A stretch of DNA of 36,607 bases from an uncultured Sphingomonas sp. (lineage in GTDB: Bacteria; Pseudomonadota; Alphaproteobacteria; Sphingomonadales; Sphingomonadaceae): the NCBI GenBank assembly GCA_913777295.1, contig CAJYRU010000179.1, forward strand, positions 1 to 36,607, written 5' to 3'. Below are positions 24,633 to 32,575 of this stretch, one piece after another (position 1 is the first letter of the stretch; each line of letters starts with the position of its first letter). Made by a program: the position numbers and the translations under genes. The notes under the pieces were generated by a model. The model did not search any database and was not told where the DNA came from. It saw only the letters and a program-made list of their open reading frames with translations.

Positions 24633-25055
24633 GTTGCCGTCTTCAGGCTTGAAGCAGCTGCCAGCCCCATCGGATCGCTGCCGAGCGCACCTTCGTCCGC
24701 CGAGTGACGACGGTCGTTCAAGTGGGTCGGAAGCCGCCCGGGAATAAACAGTATGCTACGGTGATCCGGGTCGGATCTACCTTCATCGCCAATGGTCGAT
24801 TGCCGTCATTCCCGCGCAGGCGGGAATCCATAAACGCTGCCGCTTCGGCTGCATTCGCGACGCTGGCGCACATGGACTCCCGCCTTCGCGGGAGTGACGA
24901 GCATTGACGATGGACACTGAACGTCGATCAGTCCTGGCATATATCGCCCCCCGCGCAGGCCGGGCGCAAAAGTGATAATTGATTGGCCTTGCTGCGGCAC
25001 CCCGGATCGCCGCCTTCATCAGGATACGTCACAGGCGGAAAATACGTCAGCCTAC
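24633..25055. other. Gene-free region between the methyltransferase and the metallophosphoesterase genes
   Basis: Two converging genes end here. The only structured element I see is palindromic repeat B (24804-24899). No tRNA, convincing hairpin with a U-tract, or credible short gene was found; the small open frames present are not supported by ribosome sites or homology. Confidence 0.6.
24804..24899. repeat. Palindromic intergenic repeat, copy B
   Basis: Two 27-nt arms (24804-24830 and 24873-24899) are near-perfect inverted repeats, each itself a small palindrome (CCCGCGCAGGCGGG in the left arm, CCCGCCTTCGCGGG in the right), around a 42-nt spacer. Each arm starts or ends with the CGTCA/TGACG and TCCA/TGGA words typical of this widespread sphingomonad repeat. 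It sits between convergent genes, so it may also act as a two-way terminator. Confidence 0.8.
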
Positions 25056-25814
25056 CTATGCCCCCGCGCTTACCGGCTTGTCCTCCGCCCCCATCTTGCG
25101 CGCGATCGTCTCGAACGTGCCGTTCTCGATCCGGATCTCATTGAACGACGGCGGATCGTCGCGCGTGCGGGTCGACAATGTGCCAGCCCCCACCATGCGC
25201 AACCGACCGGCGGTCGTGCGATAGGGAATGTCGAACGGGTCATGGACATGGCCCGACAGCACCGCATGGGCGCCCGCCGCCACGACCGCATCCAAGGCCG
25301 CCCCGCCACCACGCGTCTCCCCGCTGGACTTGGTGCCGACATCGATCAGGGGGTGGTGCGCGGCGATGAAGATCAGGTCGTCCTTCGGCACCCGTTGGAT
25401 CAGGCGGAGCGTCCGCGCCAGCGCGCCGTCGCTGACATACCCCTTTGACCAGTCCCAGCGGAACTGAAACCGGGCGGTGGTCTTGAGGGGCACGATCGCC
25501 ACGCCATCGATCTCCAGCGGGCGTTCGATCATCCGCTCCAGCCGCTTGTAGCGCCGGTACGGCCGCACGAACCGGGCGAAGAGGTTGTAGAGCGGCAGGT
25601 CGTGGTTGCCGACCTCTACCGTGACCGGCCGACCCAGCCTCTCCAGCCATTCCGCCGCCGCCTCGAACTCGGCCGTGCGCGCGCGCATGGTCAGGTCGCC
25701 GGTCATGATGATCGCGTCGGGCTGTTCCCGGCGTACCGCTTCACCGAACCACGCGATCGCTGCCTTGTCCTCCGCGCCGAAATGAACGTCGCTGACATGG
25801 AACAGGCGGATCAT
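25056..25814 (-). CDS. Calcineurin-like metallophosphoesterase
   Basis: 252 residues from the ATG at 25814, which has GGGAG seven bases upstream; the open frame continuing to 25988 is shadow sequence of the transporter gene. All motifs of the binuclear-metal phosphoesterase fold are present: DVH (D9, H11) in FHVSDVHFG, GDL at D40 in IIMTGDLT, GNHD at N70-H71, a histidine in FIAAHHPLID, and GHVHDPFDIPY near residue 205. The fold covers cyclic-nucleotide phosphodiesterases, UDP-diacylglucosamine hydrolases and others; this short form with VSDVHFG most resembles the CpdA/Icc-like group, but the substrate is open. It is last in the minus-strand set, about 50 bp after the transporter gene. Confidence 0.87.
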   Translation of the reverse strand: MIRLFHVSDVHFGAEDKAAIAWFGEAVRREQPDAIIMTGDLTMRARTAEFEAAAEWLERLGRPVTVEVGNHDLPLYNLFARFVRPYRRYKRLERMIERPLEIDGVAIVPLKTTARFQFRWDWSKGYVSDGALARTLRLIQRVPKDDLIFIAAHHPLIDVGTKSSGETRGGGAALDAVVAAGAHAVLSGHVHDPFDIPYRTTAGRLRMVGAGTLSTRTRDDPPSFNEIRIENGTFETIARKMGAEDKPVSAGA

Positions 25815-25863
25815 CAGGCACTCCCGGCGATGGACTTGGACCCTCAGCAACGCACGAGGGCGA

Positions 25864-27060
25864 TCAGCGCTCCGAACGGATCGCCAGTGCCGTACCGCCG
25901 CCGACCGCCGCCACCAGCGCCAGCACGACGAACACCGCGCCCAGCCCGGCCCCCGCCGGCACCAGTGCCGCGAGCAGCGGCGGGACACAGGCCGGCAGGG
26001 TGTTGGTCAGGTTCAGCACCGCCAGGTCGCGCCCGCGGGTGCCAGGCGACGGCAGCATCTGCATCGCCAGCGCCGAATGCAGCGCCAGGAACACCGACAG
26101 GCCGATCTGCGCAATGCCATAGCCGACGACCGCCCCGACAAAGCCCGGTGCCACGGCCATGCCGATCAGCCCGGCGATCACCAGCAACGTGGCACCGCCC
26201 AGGAACGGCTTGCGCCCGCCCACGCCGTCCGACCAGCGGCCGGCAAGGATCGTGGCGACGACGACGACGCCGGTGACGATCGCCATCGCCTGCGCCACGG
26301 GGCCGGCGGCGTCGCCCGTTCCCCGCCAGCGATCGGCGAAATGGAAAAAGGCATAGGCGGTCAGCCCGTTGCCCGCGACCTGCATCGCCAGCCGCGCGAC
26401 CCATGCCCGCACCAGATCGCCGCGCACCACGGCGGCAGGAGCGGTTTCTAACGGCCGCGTATCGCCGCCTGCCCCCTGCTCCCGCGCGAACAGGAGAAAG
26501 GGTCCGATCATCAGCGCCGCGAGGATGACGTTCGCGGCAAAGCGAAGCCCTTCGGTCGGGAATAGCGGCGCAGTGACGGCGGCGGCCGACATCATGCCGA
26601 TCGGATGCGAGATGCCGAGCAGCCCCGACACCCGCCCCTTGGCCGCGTCGGGGACTTCATCGGCCATGACCGCCACCATCGGCGCGAACATCAGGTTCAG
26701 CGCAACCTGCCACAGCGCGATCGCAACCAGCAGCGACGTTCGGTCCCCGGCGCGGTGGATGGCGACGAACGCCAGCGCCAGCAGGATCAGGCCGACCGCG
26801 ATCGGCAGCCGCCGGCTGCGGCTGCGGCGCCAGTGCAGGTCGCTGAGCCACCCTGCGGCAATGTTCGCCACGCTGGCGACGACCGCACCGCCCAGCACCG
26901 CCCATCCGAGCAGCGCGACGCGGTTGACCGGATCGATCGCCGCGACCTTTACCTGCAGCAGGATCGACACGAACGGCATGAACGCGACGAACAGCCCGCA
27001 ATAAGCCAGGGTGTAGAGCAGCACGAAGCCGCGCGCGGGCGCGGGGGACGACGGGGTCAA
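25864..27060 (-). CDS. Major facilitator superfamily transporter
   Basis: 398 residues with about twelve hydrophobic segments in two halves; inner membrane. The cytosolic loop after helix 2 reads GWLSDLHWRRSRSRRLPI, a form of the MFS G-x-x-x-D-R/K loop, and its repeat in the second half is GRWSDGVGGRKPFLGG. PVVAVMADEVPDAAKGRVSG-like helix 5 wording suggests a glycoside or organic-solute carrier. The start is a TTG at 27060 that overlaps the TGA of the sensor kinase, so translation is probably coupled to it. Its position behind kduI-kduD-kdgK makes uptake of a uronate or oligogalacturonate breakdown product a reasonable guess, not a demonstrated substrate. Confidence 0.85.
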   Translation of the reverse strand: MTPSSPAPARGFVLLYTLAYCGLFVAFMPFVSILLQVKVAAIDPVNRVALLGWAVLGGAVVASVANIAAGWLSDLHWRRSRSRRLPIAVGLILLALAFVAIHRAGDRTSLLVAIALWQVALNLMFAPMVAVMADEVPDAAKGRVSGLLGISHPIGMMSAAAVTAPLFPTEGLRFAANVILAALMIGPFLLFAREQGAGGDTRPLETAPAAVVRGDLVRAWVARLAMQVAGNGLTAYAFFHFADRWRGTGDAAGPVAQAMAIVTGVVVVATILAGRWSDGVGGRKPFLGGATLLVIAGLIGMAVAPGFVGAVVGYGIAQIGLSVFLALHSALAMQMLPSPGTRGRDLAVLNLTNTLPACVPPLLAALVPAGAGLGAVFVVLALVAAVGGGTALAIRSER

Positions 27061-29645
27061 CGCCCCACGACCCGGCGCAGCGCAACGATCAACTGGCCGA
27101 TAGTATAGGGCTTGTTCAACAGGTCGAACCCCATGGTGCCGTGGCGGACGATCACGTCGCTATAGCCGCTGGTCAGCAGCACCGGCAGGCCGGGATGGCG
27201 GTCACGGACCCGTGCGGCCAGTTCGATGCCATCGATCCCCGGCATCATCACATCGGAAAACACCACGTCGAAGCCATCGGACTGCGCGGCCAGCAGCGCC
27301 AGTGCCGCCTGCCCATCGGCGACATGCACCGGGACGAACCCCTGCGCCTCCAGCGCGTGCGCCGTCGTGGTGCCGACCGCGACATTATCCTCGACCACCA
27401 GCACGCGCAGGCCGTCGCCCGCAAGCGATACCGGGGCGTCGCGAACCGCTCCGGTCGTCGGATCGGGGGTCGTGACCTGCGGGAGGTAGAGCGCGAATTC
27501 GGTATGGCCCGGCACGCTGTGCGCGCGAACCTCTCCGCCCGACTGTTTGGCGAAGCCGAACACCTGGCTAAGGCCCAGGCCGGTGCCCCTGCCCAGCTCC
27601 TTGGTCGTGAAGAATGGTTCGAAGATGCGGGTCAGCGTCTCGTCGTCGATGCCGCTGCCGGTATCGGCGACGGTGATGACGACGAACCGGCCCGGTTGCG
27701 CGGCAGTACCGGGGGTGGCGGGGATGCCGTCGACCCGGTCGATCGACAGGGTCAGGCACCCCTCCCCCTGCATCGCGTCACGGGCGTTGGCGGCGAAATT
27801 GACGATGGCGGTGTCGAACTGGTTCGGATCGGCATCGACGAACACCGGCGCGTCGCACGGACGGATCGTCACCGCGATGCGCGATCCCGCGAGCGTCCGC
27901 ACGATGTCACCCAGCGCGGCGACCGCGCCGTTCACGTCGAACACCTGCGGCTGCAGCGCGGACCGGCGGGCAAAGGCCAGCAGTTGCCCGGTCAGCTTCG
28001 CCGCGCGATCGACCGTGTCGCTGATCGCGGACAGATAGCGCTCGCGCCGGTCCTCGCCGAGCGTCGGTTGCCGCAGCAGGTCGACCGAGGAGCGGACGAT
28101 GGTCAGCAGGTTGTTGAAATCATGCGCGACCCCGCCGGTCAGCTGACCGATCGCCTCCATCTTCTGGCTCTGGCGCAGGGCGTCCTGTGCCGTCACCAGC
28201 GCCTTGGTCCGATCGACGACCTGTTCCTCCAGCGATTCGGCCAGCGCCGCCAGCTCGCGCTCGGCGCGGCGGCGTTCGGTCGCAGCGCGGGTGCGTTCGG
28301 CGACTTCGCGGACGAACGCGATCTCGTCGTCACGCCACACGCGGGGTTCACCGTGATTGGTATAGATCAGCGCGACGATCCCGCCCAGTTCGGTCAGCGG
28401 CATGTTGATGAACGCGCGGGCGTTGATCGCCTCCAACTGTGCCGCGGTGCCGGCGGTACGCGGGTCGGCGCGCGCATCCTCGACGATCGCCGTCTCGCCG
28501 CGCTTCAGGTCATCGATATAGCTGCCATAGTCGCGGAAGTTCAGCACGCCGGCGATGGTGCTGACCCCCGGCGCGTTCCAGTCGCGCTCGATGGTGATCG
28601 TTTCCGCCGCGCGATCGACGACGCCGTAGCCGACCCGGTCGACGCCCAGCGCCTCGCCGATGATCCGCGCCGCGGCGACGCCCATGTCGACCGGGTCGTC
28701 CAGCAGGCGAAGCGTATCGTTCAGCTCCGCCATCGCGGTACGCATCCGCTCCAGCCGCTTGTAGATGGTCACGTCGATCGACACGCCGGTCAGGCGGACG
28801 ACATTGCCTTCCTCGTCCAGCGTCGGCTGTCCCCGGCTGGCGATCCAGCGGATCTCGCCATCGGCGGGGCGGATGCGGACCTCGATCTCCAGCGGCTCTC
28901 CGGCGAAGCTCGCCTCGATCGCCGCCTGTGCCGCCGGCCGGTCGTCGGGATGGAGAATTGCCGAGATTTCGGCGGTCGACGGCGGATAATCGGCATCGAA
29001 GCCGAAATTCGTCCGGCAGATCGCCGACATGGTCAGCGCCCGCGTGGCGCGGTCGAACGACCAAGTGCCGAACCGCCCCGCCTCCAGCGCGAACAACATC
29101 TCGCGTTCGCGTTCCTCCTGTTCGCGAAACCGCCCGGCCAGTTCGGCGAGCAATGCGGCATTGCTCGATTCCAGCCCCTCCAGCCGCTCGCGTTCCTGCG
29201 TGACGTCGAGCTGGCTGGCGAAGAAATAGGCGAGCCGCCCATCGGCATCATGCACCGGAGCGAGCAGCAGGCGGTTCCAGAACGCCGTGCCGTCGGCGCG
29301 GTAGTTGCGGATGTCGATCTCGATCGACTGCACCGCCGCCACGGCGTCGCGAATCTGCGCGACCGTGGCGGGATCGGTATCCTCACCTTGCAGGAATCGG
29401 CAGTTGCGCCCGATGATGACGTCGCGGTCATAGCCGGTCAGGCGGCAGAAGGCGTCGTTGACGAACACGACCGGATTGTCGGGCAGGCGCGGATTGGTGA
29501 TGAGCATCGGCATCCGCGTCGCGCGGACGGCGGCGACGAACGGGTCGGTGCCGCCATCGGCCCCGGCGATCTCCAGCGCGATACGGCGATCGTCGCTGGC
29601 CGCCCGTCCGCTCGTATCGCCGCCCTGTTCCACGTCGCCTCGCAT
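27057..29645 (-). CDS. LOV-domain hybrid sensor histidine kinase (LOV-PAS-GAF-HisKA-HATPase-REC)
   Basis: 862-residue soluble blue-light-type receptor kinase. Domain order: a LOV domain (about 40-150) with the photoactive cysteine C82 in IIGRNCRFLQGED, plus the flavin-contacting NDAFCRLTGY, IRNYRADGTAFWN and FFASQLDVT; a short coil; a second PAS (about 185-300); a GAF domain (about 305-460); a coiled coil; HisKA with phospho-acceptor H508 in TGGVAHDFNNLL; HATPase_c with NFAANARDAM, DTGSGID, FEPFFTTK and GTGLGLSQV; and a receiver with D798 in VVFSDVMMPGIDG and K845 in LLNKPY. There is no transmembrane helix or DNA-binding domain. The ATG at 29645 is used because the frame further upstream enters kdgK. 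The transporter start overlaps its stop. Confidence 0.93.
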   Translation of the reverse strand: MRGDVEQGGDTSGRAASDDRRIALEIAGADGGTDPFVAAVRATRMPMLITNPRLPDNPVVFVNDAFCRLTGYDRDVIIGRNCRFLQGEDTDPATVAQIRDAVAAVQSIEIDIRNYRADGTAFWNRLLLAPVHDADGRLAYFFASQLDVTQERERLEGLESSNAALLAELAGRFREQEEREREMLFALEAGRFGTWSFDRATRALTMSAICRTNFGFDADYPPSTAEISAILHPDDRPAAQAAIEASFAGEPLEIEVRIRPADGEIRWIASRGQPTLDEEGNVVRLTGVSIDVTIYKRLERMRTAMAELNDTLRLLDDPVDMGVAAARIIGEALGVDRVGYGVVDRAAETITIERDWNAPGVSTIAGVLNFRDYGSYIDDLKRGETAIVEDARADPRTAGTAAQLEAINARAFINMPLTELGGIVALIYTNHGEPRVWRDDEIAFVREVAERTRAATERRRAERELAALAESLEEQVVDRTKALVTAQDALRQSQKMEAIGQLTGGVAHDFNNLLTIVRSSVDLLRQPTLGEDRRERYLSAISDTVDRAAKLTGQLLAFARRSALQPQVFDVNGAVAALGDIVRTLAGSRIAVTIRPCDAPVFVDADPNQFDTAIVNFAANARDAMQGEGCLTLSIDRVDGIPATPGTAAQPGRFVVITVADTGSGIDDETLTRIFEPFFTTKELGRGTGLGLSQVFGFAKQSGGEVRAHSVPGHTEFALYLPQVTTPDPTTGAVRDAPVSLAGDGLRVLVVEDNVAVGTTTAHALEAQGFVPVHVADGQAALALLAAQSDGFDVVFSDVMMPGIDGIELAARVRDRHPGLPVLLTSGYSDVIVRHGTMGFDLLNKPYTIGQLIVALRRVVGR

Positions 29646-29700
29646 CGATGACGGAAACGTGGCGCCCCCGCGGCCGTTCCCCTGCCCAGCTATGCTGAAA

Positions 29701-30702
29701 TCAGCGGCGAACGTCCAGCCCGCCGGACAGGAAGGCATCTATATCCGATTGACGAAACAGGCTGAAATCGCCCGGCAGCGAATGTTTGAGCGCCGCGACC
29801 GCCAGCCCCCATCGCGCCGCCGTCGCTTCGTCCCGGCCGGACATCAGCGCGTGCAGCACACCGCTGGCAAAGGCATCGCCGCCGCCGATCCGGTCGACGA
29901 TGCCAGCGATCGCGACCTCGTTAGTCTGCACCGATCCGGCCGGGGTATCGATCCGCGCCGATAGCCGGTGGCGGTCGGCGTCGCCGACATGGCGTGCGGT
30001 GGAGGCGATATGCTTCAGGTTCGGAAAGGCCGCGAACGCCGCCTCCGCCGCCTCGCGCCGGCGATCCTCGCCATCGCCCGAAAACTGCCGGCCCAGCAGC
30101 AGCGACACGTCGCGATGGTTGCCGAACAACAGGTCGGCCATCCCGACCAGCCGGGTCAGCACGCCGCGCGGATCGCTGTCCCATGCCTCCCACAGGCGCG
30201 CGCGGTAATTGCCGTCGAACGAGATGGTCAGTCCGCGCGCCCGCGCCGCTTCGGCGGCGGCGATCGCTGCCCTGGCGGTTTCGTCGCCCAGCGCCGGCGT
30301 GATCCCCGACAGGTGCAGCCGGGTGCATCCGGACAGCAACGCATCCCAGTCCCAGCTGTCGGCCGGCGCGGTCGCAAAGCTCGACCCGGCGCGGTCATAG
30401 ACGATGTCGGACGCGCGCAATCCCGCACCGGGGCTGAGGAAATACAACCCCATCCGCCCGTCGCGCACCGCGACCCGCGAACAATCGACGCCCTGCGCCC
30501 GAAGCGCGGCGACCGCGCCGCGCCCCAGCGGATTGTCCGGCACCGCGCTGCCCATGGCACTGGCATGGCCGAGATTGGCAAGACCCACCGCGACATTCGC
30601 CTCCGCCCCGCCGACATGGACGTCGAACCGCCCGGTCTGCATCAACAGTTCGCGCCCCGGCGCGGTAAGGCGCAGCAGGAGTTCGCCGAAACACAGGATC
30701 AT
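29701..30702 (-). CDS. kdgK: 2-dehydro-3-deoxygluconokinase (KDG kinase)
   Basis: Phosphorylates 2-keto-3-deoxygluconate with ATP to KDPG, which the Entner-Doudoroff aldolase splits to pyruvate and glyceraldehyde-3-phosphate. A 333-residue PfkB/ribokinase-fold enzyme from the ATG at 30702. Seen: MILCFGELLLRLTAPG, the GGAEANVAVGLANLGH substrate motif near residue 30, LTISFDGNYRARLWE, and VDRIGGGDAFASGVLHAL with catalytic base D276. The start overlaps the kduD stop by 4 bp (ATGA), and kduI-kduD-kdgK is exactly the pathway order. Other PfkB sugar kinases share the fold; context settles the choice. A 55-bp gap separates it from the sensor kinase. Confidence 0.93.
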   Translation of the reverse strand: MILCFGELLLRLTAPGRELLMQTGRFDVHVGGAEANVAVGLANLGHASAMGSAVPDNPLGRGAVAALRAQGVDCSRVAVRDGRMGLYFLSPGAGLRASDIVYDRAGSSFATAPADSWDWDALLSGCTRLHLSGITPALGDETARAAIAAAEAARARGLTISFDGNYRARLWEAWDSDPRGVLTRLVGMADLLFGNHRDVSLLLGRQFSGDGEDRRREAAEAAFAAFPNLKHIASTARHVGDADRHRLSARIDTPAGSVQTNEVAIAGIVDRIGGGDAFASGVLHALMSGRDEATAARWGLAVAALKHSLPGDFSLFRQSDIDAFLSGGLDVRR

Positions 30703-31451
30703 CGCGCCAGCCACCCGCCATCGACGGCCAGCACATGGCCCTGGACGTATGCGGCTGCATCGGAGGCGAGGAACACCGCCGCCCCGCCCAGATCGGCCGG
30801 ATCGCCCCAGCGCCCGGCCGGGATGCGATCGACGATCGCGGTATTGCGGACCGGATCGGCCTGCAACGCCGCGGTGTTGTTGGTCGCGATGTAGCCCGGC
30901 GCGATCGCGTTCACCGTGACGCCATGCTTCGCCCATTCGTTCGCCAGCAGCTTCGTCAGCCCGCCGATCCCCGATTTCGACGCGGTGTAGCTCGGCACGC
31001 GCACCCCGCCCTGAAAGGTCAGCATCGAGGCGATGTTGATGATCCGCCCCCGCCCTTGCGCGATCATGTGGCGCCCGACGGCCTGCGACAGGAAGAACAC
31101 CGACTTCAGGTTGGTGTCGACCACCGCGTCCCAGTCCTCCTCGGTAAAGTCGACCGCATCGGCGCGGCGGATGATCCCGGCATTGTTGATGAGGATGTCG
31201 AGCCGCCCGAGCGCCTCCAGCGTTCCGGCCACGACCCGGTCGACGGGTTCGATGGTCGACAGGTCGGCGGAGACGATCGCCGCCCGCCGGCCGAGCGCCC
31301 GGATCTGCTGCGCGGTGTCGGTCGCCGGCGTCCGCCCGATCAGCGCGACATCGGCCCCGGCCGCCGCCAGCGCGACCGCAATCGCCTGTCCGATGCCGGT
31401 ATTGGCCCCGGTAACGGCCGCGACCCGGCCGGAAAGATCGAAGGGGTTCAT
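30699..31451 (-). CDS. kduD: 2-deoxy-D-gluconate 3-dehydrogenase / 2,5-diketo-3-deoxygluconate reductase
   Basis: NAD(P)H-dependent reduction of 2,5-diketo-3-deoxygluconate to KDG, the step after KduI in unsaturated-uronate breakdown; cytosolic. A 250-residue classical short-chain dehydrogenase opening MNPFDLSGRVAAVTGANTGIGQA, the KduD form of the Rossmann glycine motif. NNAGIIRRADA and the catalytic S142, Y155 and K159 (PSYTASKSG) are present. The end GHVLAVDGGWLAR is family-typical. GAGGAA lies six bases upstream of the ATG and touches the edge of palindromic repeat C. It is coupled to kdgK downstream by ATGA. Confidence 0.93.
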   Translation of the reverse strand: MNPFDLSGRVAAVTGANTGIGQAIAVALAAAGADVALIGRTPATDTAQQIRALGRRAAIVSADLSTIEPVDRVVAGTLEALGRLDILINNAGIIRRADAVDFTEEDWDAVVDTNLKSVFFLSQAVGRHMIAQGRGRIINIASMLTFQGGVRVPSYTASKSGIGGLTKLLANEWAKHGVTVNAIAPGYIATNNTAALQADPVRNTAIVDRIPAGRWGDPADLGGAAVFLASDAAAYVQGHVLAVDGGWLAR

Positions 31452-31461
31452 CTCAATTCCT

Positions 31462-31541
31462 CGTATCCCCGCGCAGGCGGGGATCCAGTGTTACGGGCAC
31501 CGGCATTCGCGGCTCCGGGTCCCCGCCTGCGCAGGGATACC
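31462..31541. repeat. Palindromic intergenic repeat, copy C
   Basis: The left arm (31462-31487, starting CGTATCCCCGCGCAGG) and right arm (31515-31541) are inverted repeats around a short spacer. The left arm shares GTATCCCCGC and GATCCAG with copy A. It lies between kduI and kduD, and its left edge touches the kduD Shine-Dalgarno at 31457-31462. As RNA it would form a large hairpin in the middle of the presumed transcript. Confidence 0.8.
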
Positions 31542-31553
31542 GTCAGGTAGCGC

Positions 31554-32393
31554 TCACGCCAGCTGGCAGATGTCGAGGACTTGCATGTCGGTATAGTCCT
31601 GGTTCTCGCCCGCCATCGCCCAGATGAAGGCATAGGCGCGGGTCCCCGACCCCATGTGCACCGACCAGGGCGGCGAGATCACCGCTTCCTCGTTGCCCAT
31701 GACGATGTGGCGCATCGCTTCGCCCTCGCCCATGTAATGGAACACCTTGTCGTTGTCGGTCGGCAGTTCGAAGTAGAAATAGATTTCGCTGCGGCGTTCG
31801 TGGATGTGCGGCGGCATGGTGTTCCACACGCTGCCGGGCTTCAGTACTGTCAGGCCCATTACCAGCTGCGCACTGTCGCAGATGCCGGGTATGACCAGCT
31901 GATAAATCGTCCGCTCGTTCGATTCCTCGAGGCTGCCGCGCTCCAGCGCGTTGGCATCGGCGATACCCAGCTTGCGGGTCTGGAAGCCCTTATGCGCCGG
32001 GCAGGACGCGATGTAGAAGCGTGCGCCCTTGCCGCCGAACGCCACGTCCTGCGCACCCATGGTGACATAGACGCAGTCCTTGTTGCCAAGGGTGAACGTC
32101 TCGCCATCGACGGTCACCGTGCCCTCGGCCGACCCGACATTGACCACCGCCATCTCGCGCCGTTCGAGGAACGGATGGCCCTCCGCCGACTTCGGTTCGG
32201 TCTGCGCAGGCAGCTTCACCGGCGCATCGCCCACCGCCACGCCGCCGATCACGAACCGGTCGGCATGGGTGTAGTTCAGCACGCATTCGCCTTTGCGAAA
32301 CAGCCCGTCGATCAGATAGCGATCGCGCAGCTCCTCGTTCGACACGCATTCCATCATGTCCGGGTGCGTGGCATAATAGGTCCGTTCGAACAT
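31554..32393 (-). CDS. kduI: 5-keto-4-deoxyuronate isomerase (5-dehydro-4-deoxy-D-glucuronate isomerase)
   Basis: Isomerises 5-keto-4-deoxyuronate, released from unsaturated pectin or glycosaminoglycan disaccharides, to 2,5-diketo-3-deoxygluconate. A 279-residue cupin-fold zinc enzyme. Metal ligands are visible at H196, H198 and E203 ([17 protein letters not shown]) and H246 ([10 protein letters not shown]), matching the known E. coli sites almost residue for residue. [27 protein letters not shown] near the start is also typical. The ATG at 32393 has AGGAGAG seven bases upstream; the frame continuing to 32555 lacks support. It is first in the minus-strand catabolic set, behind a 180-bp divergent region with operator-like sites. 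Confidence 0.96.
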   Translation of the reverse strand: MFERTYYATHPDMMECVSNEELRDRYLIDGLFRKGECVLNYTHADRFVIGGVAVGDAPVKLPAQTEPKSAEGHPFLERREMAVVNVGSAEGTVTVDGETFTLGNKDCVYVTMGAQDVAFGGKGARFYIASCPAHKGFQTRKLGIADANALERGSLEESNERTIYQLVIPGICDSAQLVMGLTVLKPGSVWNTMPPHIHERRSEIYFYFELPTDNDKVFHYMGEGEAMRHIVMGNEEAVISPPWSVHMGSGTRAYAFIWAMAGENQDYTDMQVLDICQLA

Positions 32394-32406
32394 CGCTCTC
32401 TCCTGA

Positions 32407-32421
32407 TGGTAACCGGTATCA
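32407..32421. promoter_or_regulatory. Operator-like site 1 upstream of kduI
   Basis: TGGTAACCGGTATCA, 14 bp before the kduI ATG, is centred on the palindrome ACCGGT (32412-32417). On the minus strand it reads TGATACCGGTTACCA and matches a TGACACCGGTGTCA-type palindrome at about 10 of 14 positions. LacI/GntR-family repressors use operators of this style; no regulator gene is in the window. Confidence 0.4.
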
Positions 32422-32504
32422 GCATTTTCGGACGCCGCACCGTTGATCTTCCGTCTTCTGCCGCCCTTGGTAAAGCGCTTGGCCGGACCCGTCGAGCCTG
32501 TTTT

Positions 32505-32518
32505 TGACACCGGTTTCT
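32505..32518. promoter_or_regulatory. Operator-like site 2 between kduI and hemF
   Basis: TGACACCGGTTTCT matches TGACACCGGTGTCA at 12 of 14 positions and shares the ACCGGT core with site 1, about 98 bp away. It lies 112 bp before the kduI ATG and 58 bp before the hemF ATG, so it could govern either side. Confidence 0.45.
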
Positions 32519-32575
32519 CACCCGAGCCACACCGGGACTTTGCGAGGTTGCGCAATCCGGCCTAAGTCGGCCGTC

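Noticed and set aside
24633..25055. tRNA or small RNA gene in the gene-free region
   Set aside because: No cloverleaf, TTC-loop word or terminator was found outside palindromic repeat B.
25120..25150. GAAC/GTTC words near the metallophosphoesterase 3' end as a second LexA box
   Set aside because: Inverted rather than direct orientation, wrong spacing and inside coding sequence.
27141..29651. 836-codon plus-strand open frame opposite the LOV kinase gene
   Set aside because: A shadow of the high-GC third-position bias in the kinase gene; its translation is low-complexity and the opposite strand has complete domain motifs.
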